Positions 7,031 through 11,298 of a DNA stretch of 11,298 nucleotides are shown in pieces. The stretch covers positions 1 through 11,298 of the forward strand of contig JANYLL010000365.1 of NCBI GenBank assembly GCA_025357895.1. Direction: 5' to 3'. The notes beneath the pieces were generated by a model that saw nothing but the letters and a program-made list of their open reading frames with translations, was not told where the DNA came from and did not search any database. Source of the DNA: Ignavibacteriota bacterium. GTDB taxonomy: Bacteria > Bacteroidota > Ignavibacteria > Palsa-1295. The translations under genes and the position numbers were made by a program. The stretch's first letter is position 1; each line of letters opens with the position of its first letter.

Positions 7031-7060
7031 AAGGCAGCCGAATATCGGCTGCCTTTTTTT
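7031..7060 (+). terminator. Strong intrinsic terminator, shared by convergent genes
   Basis: GGCAGCCGA (7033-7041) and TCGGCTGCC (7045-7053) form a perfect 9-base, GC-rich stem with loop ATA, extended by AA/TT pairs and followed by seven T (7054-7060). It ends transcription of the secreted-protein gene on the plus strand. The same stem lies 13 bases past the csaA-family stop on the other strand, with only a short T-run (TTTAG), so it may also act there. Confidence 0.93.
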
Positions 7061-7072
7061 ATTCCGCATTTA

Positions 7073-7414
7073 TTAAGAAATTCTAGCACCAACCTTCACA
7101 TCTTTTCCGGGTATCAGTAAGACAACTTCCTTATTTTCGTTTTCAATTCCGAGAACTAATACTTCGGATAAAAAGTCAGCGATCTGCCGCACAGGGAAAT
7201 TTGTTATGGCGATGATAAGCATTCCGACGAGTTCTTCCTTTGAATAAAGTTTTGTGATCTGCGCGCTTGATTTTTTTATTCCGATCTCCTCACCAAAATC
7301 TATCGTCAGTTTATATGTCGGCTTTTTTGCTTTCAGAAAATCTTCAGCAGTAATAATTTTTCCTATGCGCATATCGATTTTTTGAAAATCCGAAAATAAT
7401 ATTTGTTCGCTCAT
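7073..7414 (-). CDS. csaA: CsaA-family tRNA-binding (OB-fold) protein
   Basis: This is a 113-residue protein of the EMAP II/Trbp111-like tRNA-binding OB-fold type. Family members form dimers; B. subtilis CsaA has been studied as a chaperone linked to protein export and related proteins bind tRNA. Visible family motifs are DMRIG (14-18), KPTYKL (31-36), SSAQIT (49-54), NFPVRQI (72-78) and SEVLVLG (83-89); the whole length matches the usual ~110 residues. The reading frame stays open for 17 codons upstream to an ATG at 7463-7465, but those residues (YYKNTSFCLHYKEIRI) do not look like the family, so the ATG at 7412-7414 is chosen. No Shine-Dalgarno site is seen. It stands alone, convergent with the secreted-protein gene, with the terminator between them. 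Confidence 0.92.
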   Translation of the reverse strand: MSEQILFSDFQKIDMRIGKIITAEDFLKAKKPTYKLTIDFGEEIGIKKSSAQITKLYSKEELVGMLIIAITNFPVRQIADFLSEVLVLGIENENKEVVLLIPGKDVKVGARIS

Positions 7415-7518
7415 AATGCGGATTTCTTTGTAGTGCAAACAGAAAGAAGTATTTTTGTAGTACATTGTTACAACAAAAAAAATTCTTTTTTCGTCATCTT
7501 AGAAATAAAATGAATGTT

Positions 7519-7666
7519 CGTGTCATCCTGAGCAGAATCGCGTAGCGATGAAGAGAAGAATCCCGTAATGGTTTAAAGAAAGAATACTATTCAAACCATC
7601 GCGGGATTCTTCATTGCGCGGAGTTCAGACTGAGATCAGCGAATGTGCTTCATTCAGAATGACACG
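7519..7666. repeat. Nested palindromic element A (TGTCATCCTGAG type)
   Basis: Outer arms CGTGTCATCCTGAG (7519-7532) and TTCAGAATGACACG (7653-7666) match at 12 of 14 positions. The inner arms at 7555-7574 and 7593-7612 match at 18 of 20, with an 18-base loop; between outer and inner arms the strands do not pair. The sequence resembles the GTCATCCTGAG...GAAGAATC intergenic palindromes that occur in many bacterial genomes. It has no coding capacity and lies 21 bases before the start codon of the ligase gene, so the ligase promoter or leader must lie in or next to it. Confidence 0.8.
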
Positions 7667-7687
7667 TAAACGAGAAAATAATCCCCT

Positions 7688-8755
7688 ATGGCAAAACAAA
7701 CAACCGTCGCACTACTCTATAACGATATTCCGACCGGAGAGGCAAAGAGCACGCCCGTTGATCTTTCACCGGAAGCGTTAGGATTTACTCCGTATTTTGA
7801 TCTCGATGAAACACCGGCGGAGCAGGAGTATGCAAATATCGAGGCAGCACTTGTAGATGCAGGATATAAAGTTATCAGCTATAATGTAAAAGATCGTTTC
7901 GAACGTCTTTTCAATTTCATGGCGCGACGTAAGTTCGATGTTGTCTTTAATCTGATCGAATTTTTTCACGGACGGCCTGAAAATGAAATGTGCGTTGCAG
8001 CTTTTTTTGATCTTTTACAAGTCCCCTATACCGGCGCTCCGCCGCTTGCACTTGCAACATGTCAGAATAAACCGCTTGCTAAAGAATTATTTCGCTCCCA
8101 CCGATTACCTACAGCAAATTCTTTTACTGTTCGCACCATGGCAGATTTCCCAACACGCCATCGTCTGAAATATCCTGTTATCGTCAAACCAGCCTGCGAA
8201 GATGGCTCCGGCGGAATCGAGAACGCAAGCATCGTATCGAACATGAAAGATCTTAAGGCGCGAGTGGAATTCACACTCATGGATTTTAAGATGTCTGCGC
8301 TTGTCGAAGAATATATCGAAGGGCGCGAGTTGAATGTTGCTGTGCTTGGCAATGGCAATAAACGCAGAGCACTACCGATCTCGGAAATTGTTTTCGACGA
8401 TATGCCCGATGATCTCTATAAGATCGTCAGCTATCAGGCTAAATGGGATCCCCATCATCCAGCCTATCATACGACGATCCCCAATTGTCCTGCCGATCTT
8501 CCGACAGCAATTGCATTAAAGGCAAAAGCGTATGCGCTTGAAGCAGCGGAGATCATGGGAACGAGAGATTATGCACGTGTCGATATGAGGTTGAATAAAG
8601 ATGGTGAGCTTTTTATTTTAGAAGTGAATCCGAATCCGAATCTATCCGAAGGAACCGGCATTGCCCGCAGCGCAGAAACAGCAAAAATTTCGTTTAGTAA
8701 TTTATTGAAAGAAATAACGGAATCGGCAATGGAGCGGGCGGAGAATATTACGTAA
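7688..8755 (+). CDS. ATP-grasp ligase, D-Ala-D-Ala ligase-like, substrate unknown
   Basis: This is a 355-residue cytoplasmic ATP-grasp enzyme that should join a carboxylate and an amine through an acylphosphate. Visible parts are FDVVFNLIE (83-91), VPYTGAPPLALA (112-123) followed by K128, the ATP-binding YPVIVKPACEDGSGG (162-176, K167), VEEYIEGREL (206-215), and YARVDMR (295-301) with LEVNPNPNL (311-319). Metal ligands D299, E312 and N314 have exactly the spacing of E. coli DdlB D257, E270 and N272, and R297 matches R255. However, the DdlB oxyanion-hole G276 position is N318, and the Ser-Leu that contacts the substrate carboxylate is T323-G324. The length is above the usual 300-320 of Ddl. 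A dipeptide or other amide ligase is therefore more likely than the cell-wall enzyme, which is inference. Palindromic elements bracket the gene. Confidence 0.85.
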   Translation: MAKQTTVALLYNDIPTGEAKSTPVDLSPEALGFTPYFDLDETPAEQEYANIEAALVDAGYKVISYNVKDRFERLFNFMARRKFDVVFNLIEFFHGRPENEMCVAAFFDLLQVPYTGAPPLALATCQNKPLAKELFRSHRLPTANSFTVRTMADFPTRHRLKYPVIVKPACEDGSGGIENASIVSNMKDLKARVEFTLMDFKMSALVEEYIEGRELNVAVLGNGNKRRALPISEIVFDDMPDDLYKIVSYQAKWDPHHPAYHTTIPNCPADLPTAIALKAKAYALEAAEIMGTRDYARVDMRLNKDGELFILEVNPNPNLSEGTGIARSAETAKISFSNLLKEITESAMERAENIT

Positions 8756-8764
8756 TTACTGATG

Positions 8765-8926
8765 TGTCATTTCGAACGGAGTCTGGCACGACCGAAGGGA
8801 GTGGCAAGACGTAGAGAGAAATCTATCACTAAAAATAAAATCCTTATTATTCCCTCTTTTTTAGCAAGCTTGGATTAATTCTTATCTAAGATTTCTCTCA
8901 TCGCTATCGCTCCGTTCGAAATGACA
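8765..8926. repeat. Nested palindromic element B (TGTCATTTCGAACGGAG type)
   Basis: Outer arms TGTCATTTCGAACGGAG (8765-8781) and CTCCGTTCGAAATGACA (8910-8926) are perfect over 17 bases. Inner arms GAGAGAAATCT (8814-8824) and AGATTTCTCTC (8889-8899) are perfect over 11 bases. The arrangement (outer arms, unpaired middle, inner arms, loop) and the TGTCAT/ATGACA ends parallel element A at 7519-7666. It starts nine bases after the ligase stop and may fold into a transcript-ending or stabilising stem, but there is no T-run. Confidence 0.85.
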
Positions 8927-8937
8927 TAATAAAACAG

Positions 8938-8951
8938 TCGTGAAACGTGAT
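8938..8951. repeat. Degenerate heptamer pair related to the ileS repeats
   Basis: TCGTGAA followed by ACGTGAT lies 16 bases upstream of the monooxygenase start codon, just after palindromic element B. Each unit differs by one base from the TCGTGAT heptamer found twice in ileS. With only two units, chance cannot be excluded. Confidence 0.3.
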
Positions 8952-8967
8952 TATAATCTAAAATTTT

Positions 8968-10143
8968 ATGCACATCAGCATCATCGGCGGCGGACCTGCC
9001 GGATTATATTTTTCCATTCTTGCAAAAAAGAATTTTCCGGAATGGGACATTCAAGTTTATGAGCGCAACGGGCCCAATGATACTTTCGGCTGGGGCGTCG
9101 TTTTCAGCGATAGGACTTTGCAATATCTCGAAGAATACGATAAGCCTTCCCACGATGAGATCACAAAAGAATTCGAGACATGGGAAAATGTTGAAGTCGT
9201 TCATGATGATGAGCATATTCTGATCGGCGGAAATAAATTCTCAGGGATATCGCGGTTGAAGATGCTGAATATTCTTCAGGCTCGCTGCGAAGAGATAGGA
9301 GTAAATATAGAATATCATAAAGAGATAAAAGATCTCGATCATGATCCCACTAAGCCTGATCTTATTATTGTCTGCGACGGAGTCAATAGTACCATTCGCA
9401 GAAATTATCCTTCCTATTTCGAACCCGAACTTAGTTCGCGAAGCAATAAATATATTTGGTTCGGCACGAATAAAATTTTTAATGCGCTGACTCTGACCTT
9501 CAGACAGAATGCCACCGGAATTTTTGCAGCGCACTCTTATAAATTTAATAAGACGACAAGCACGTTTGTCGTCGAATGCGATCCCGAGACGTGGGAGAAT
9601 GCAGGATTCGCCTCAATGAGCGAAGATGAGACACGTCTTTATTTAGAAAAAGTTTTTGAAAAAGATCTTGGCGGCAATCCTCTGCTTTCGAACCGTTCAC
9701 TTTGGATAAATTTTCTCTTAGTAAAAAATAAATATTGGGTTCATGAGAATATCGTGATCATGGGAGATGCTGCACATACGGCACATTTCTCCATAGGAAG
9801 CGGGACGAAGCTTGCGCTGGAAGATGCTATAGCGCTCTTTAATGAATTCCGTAGGGGGCAGGCACTGCCTGACCCGGATGAAGCAACGTTTCGCCCCTAT
9901 ATCGCAGAGATATTAAAGAGTTATGAAGCCAATCGCAGACCGAAGATCGAAGAATACCAGCAATTTGCTTATGACAGCTTACTTCTTTTCGAAAATTTAA
10001 AAGACTATATCCACCTTGATCCCTTGGAGATGGCATATACGATGATGACGCGAAGCAAGAAATTAACTCACGAAAAACTTCGTGGTCGCGATCCTCAATT
10101 CGTACACAAAATAGAAGAATTAAGAAGGAACAGCCTATTGTAG
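8968..10143 (+). CDS. FAD-dependent aromatic monooxygenase, anthraniloyl/salicylyl-CoA hydroxylase-like, stand-alone
   Basis: This is a 391-residue group A flavoprotein monooxygenase. It has the FAD dinucleotide motif GGGPAG (7-12) with E32 (YER) at the end of the second strand, the CDG motif (136-138) and GDAAHTAHFSIGSGTKLALE (266-285). TFGWGVVFSD (39-48), FSGISR (91-96) and KYIWFGTNK (161-169) are, from memory, typical of the N-terminal half of anthraniloyl-CoA monooxygenase/reductase and salicylyl-CoA 5-hydroxylase and of the related VioD. Those CoA enzymes carry a second, old-yellow-enzyme half and total about 770 residues; here the protein ends after the hydroxylase half plus a short helical tail, with a normal stop. 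Ring hydroxylation of an aromatic compound with NAD(P)H and O2 is expected; the substrate is unknown. It follows the ligase gene in the same direction, with a palindromic element between. TATAAT (8952-8957) lies close to the ATG; no Shine-Dalgarno site. Confidence 0.87.
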   Translation: MHISIIGGGPAGLYFSILAKKNFPEWDIQVYERNGPNDTFGWGVVFSDRTLQYLEEYDKPSHDEITKEFETWENVEVVHDDEHILIGGNKFSGISRLKMLNILQARCEEIGVNIEYHKEIKDLDHDPTKPDLIIVCDGVNSTIRRNYPSYFEPELSSRSNKYIWFGTNKIFNALTLTFRQNATGIFAAHSYKFNKTTSTFVVECDPETWENAGFASMSEDETRLYLEKVFEKDLGGNPLLSNRSLWINFLLVKNKYWVHENIVIMGDAAHTAHFSIGSGTKLALEDAIALFNEFRRGQALPDPDEATFRPYIAEILKSYEANRRPKIEEYQQFAYDSLLLFENLKDYIHLDPLEMAYTMMTRSKKLTHEKLRGRDPQFVHKIEELRRNSLL

Positions 10144-10171
10144 CCCGCACATTAGTACCGTAAAAGCCTCC

Positions 10172-11298
10172 TTACTTAACTCTCATCAATCGTAGATACG
10201 AGAATTGATTTAATATCGTACCATCGGCATTAGCATTATCCTGAGCCCATTTAAACTGAATGGTCCCGGAATTTGCGCCGGTATTGATAATACCATTTAT
10301 AAGAACGAAACAATCTATGGCTTTCGTAATAGTGATCGTTCCTGAGGCGACTCCAGAATTGGATAATACTCCCGCACCTTCAGTACCATTTCCATTGAGG
10401 TTTTCGTTCGCTGTATAAAATACGCGCAAGTTAGGTGATCCTGTTGGCGGTACGACGGCAAATTTAAAATTTCCGGAATTAACAGCTCCGTTAACATCGG
10501 TAAGATCGAAAACTCCCGAAACTTCCCATGTTTGATTTGCATAGACATTGAACACCAGATCAGCATCAGCAGCGAGGACATTCGAATTCGTGATCGTTTG
10601 ACTCACTGTCTTATATGCGTACAAAATACTTCCAACACCACCAATGACTTGGTTTGCATTGAGTGTACCCAGCATCCATTCCCCAAGTCCTGCGTCGTAG
10701 GTCATATCAAGAACAGGGGCAGTACCTTTAACAATAATATCAGATCCGACGTCTGTTTCAATACGATTACCTGCTGAGGATAACGCACTTATGTTTGCAA
10801 TAGTCATATCCTGTCCTGTTACATCAATGATTCTCAAGCGCTGTCCATCCACTCCGGCAGCTAAGCCGGTCATGGTAAATGGTGCGGGAGTAACACCGGA
10901 AGCAAAGGTAAGTCTAAGGTATGAGCAATCACCGACTGGAAGGTTATTATTGACACCAGTGGTGATCGTATCTGTTCTTGATGTGGTTGCATATCCACCA
11001 TTTATATGCATTCGTACACCCGGAGTCGTTGTGTTGATACCAACATACCCACTTCCGGCAATTCGTACTTTTTCATTAGGAATTGTTGTAGTCCCCGTAC
11101 TATCGGTTGAAAAAGTCAGTGCGCTTGTATGTGAAGTATGGTTTGCTGCAGTCCAAATAGCATTAATACTTGCCATATCCTGATTCGTTGTCGTCGAATC
11201 TTTTCCCCTGAAAACTAAGCCTGTGCCGAAATTAGCCGCCGGAGTGCCTGTTGAATTATGTTGAAGAGCAAGAAGATTTGTCGTTGCAGAAGTTACCG
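10172..11298 (-). CDS. Tail-fibre-like surface protein, C-terminal part (runs off the right edge)
   Basis: The frame is open from the right edge to the stop at 10172-10174, about 375 codons; an internal ATG at 11174-11176 is not the likely start because the typical motif LALQHNSTGTPAANFGTGL continues upstream of it. The visible order is: that fibre-type segment; NQDMASINAIWTAANHTS, typical of phage-like tail fibre proteins; SGYVGINTTTPGVRMHING; a beta-rich segment; and a C-terminal domain (roughly the last 150 residues, from SILYAYKTVSQ) with DLVFNVYANQTWEV and ending FSYLRLMRVK. No peptidase S74 autoprocessing domain is at the C-terminus. It converges on the monooxygenase gene with only 28 bases between stops and no visible terminator. 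A phage remnant is possible, but no other phage gene is present; a surface or appendage role is inference. Confidence 0.75.
   Translation of the reverse strand, partial: VTSATTNLLALQHNSTGTPAANFGTGLVFRGKDSTTTNQDMASINAIWTAANHTSHTSALTFSTDSTGTTTIPNEKVRIAGSGYVGINTTTPGVRMHINGGYATTSRTDTITTGVNNNLPVGDCSYLRLTFASGVTPAPFTMTGLAAGVDGQRLRIIDVTGQDMTIANISALSSAGNRIETDVGSDIIVKGTAPVLDMTYDAGLGEWMLGTLNANQVIGGVGSILYAYKTVSQTITNSNVLAADADLVFNVYANQTWEVSGVFDLTDVNGAVNSGNFKFAVVPPTGSPNLRVFYTANENLNGNGTEGAGVLSNSGVASGTITITKAIDCFVLINGIINTGANSGTIQFKWAQDNANADGTILNQFSYLRLMRVK

Noticed and set aside
7415..7465. Longer start for the CsaA-family gene at 7463-7465
   Set aside because: The extra 17 residues do not fit the family N-terminus, which begins just before the FxDFxKxDxR motif; the internal ATG gives the standard length.
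7688..8755. Naming the ligase gene ddl
   Set aside because: Metal-binding residues match, but the oxyanion-hole and substrate-carboxylate positions differ and there is no cell-wall gene context.
10172..11176. Right-hand gene as a complete 334-residue protein starting at 11174-11176
   Set aside because: The frame stays open to the window edge and encodes a typical fibre motif upstream of this ATG, so the gene is cut by the edge.

Overview
The window is a moderately AT-rich bacterial chromosome segment, most likely from the Bacteroidota/Chlorobiota side of the tree (Ignavibacteria- or Kapabacteria-like). This is an inference. It rests on the operon ileS - TraR/DksA-type zinc-finger gene - lspA, an eukaryote-like (type 2) isoleucyl-tRNA synthetase with a PGIHH signature, the near absence of Shine-Dalgarno sites, and a secreted protein opening with the 'FSYQGVVMDGSG' domain that is common in that group. 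No rRNA, tRNA, CRISPR array, transposase or recognisable defence system is visible.

Layout. Positions 32-4815 (minus strand) hold a housekeeping operon transcribed from right to left: ileS, then a DksA/TraR-like regulator with a histone-H1-like lysine-rich tail, then lspA. Positions 4816-5101 are a divergent regulatory gap carrying an ACGT cluster and a perfect 10-bp inverted repeat around a Bacteroidetes-type -7 box. Positions 5102-6997 (plus) encode a secreted, repeat-rich, tail-fibre-like protein ending at a strong terminator, which it shares with a convergent small gene of the CsaA family (7073-7414, minus). Next come an ATP-grasp ligase related to D-Ala-D-Ala ligase (7688-8755, plus) and an FAD monooxygenase of the anthraniloyl/salicylyl-CoA hydroxylase type (8968-10143, plus). 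The ligase gene is bracketed by two palindromic elements of about 150-160 bp, both ending in TGTCAT/ATGACA. The right edge (10172-11298, minus) is the C-terminal part of another tail-fibre-like protein whose start lies outside the window.

How it fits together. The left third is translation and lipoprotein maturation plus an RNA-polymerase-binding type regulator, a linkage seen in many bacteria. The right two thirds look like accessory DNA: two surface or appendage-like repeat proteins, two enzymes of unknown substrate, and palindromic repeats.

The most notable signals are these: (1) the swapped HIGH motif (GIHH) in IleRS, a state reported to give extreme mupirocin resistance; (2) heptanucleotide tandem repeats placed in two loops of the essential ileS gene, with a different heptamer array just after it; (3) a CCHC rather than CCCC zinc finger plus the H1-like tail in the DksA-like protein; (4) the paired palindromic elements around the ligase gene; (5) altered active-site residues in the ligase. 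I see no convincing evidence for a complete new multi-gene system.
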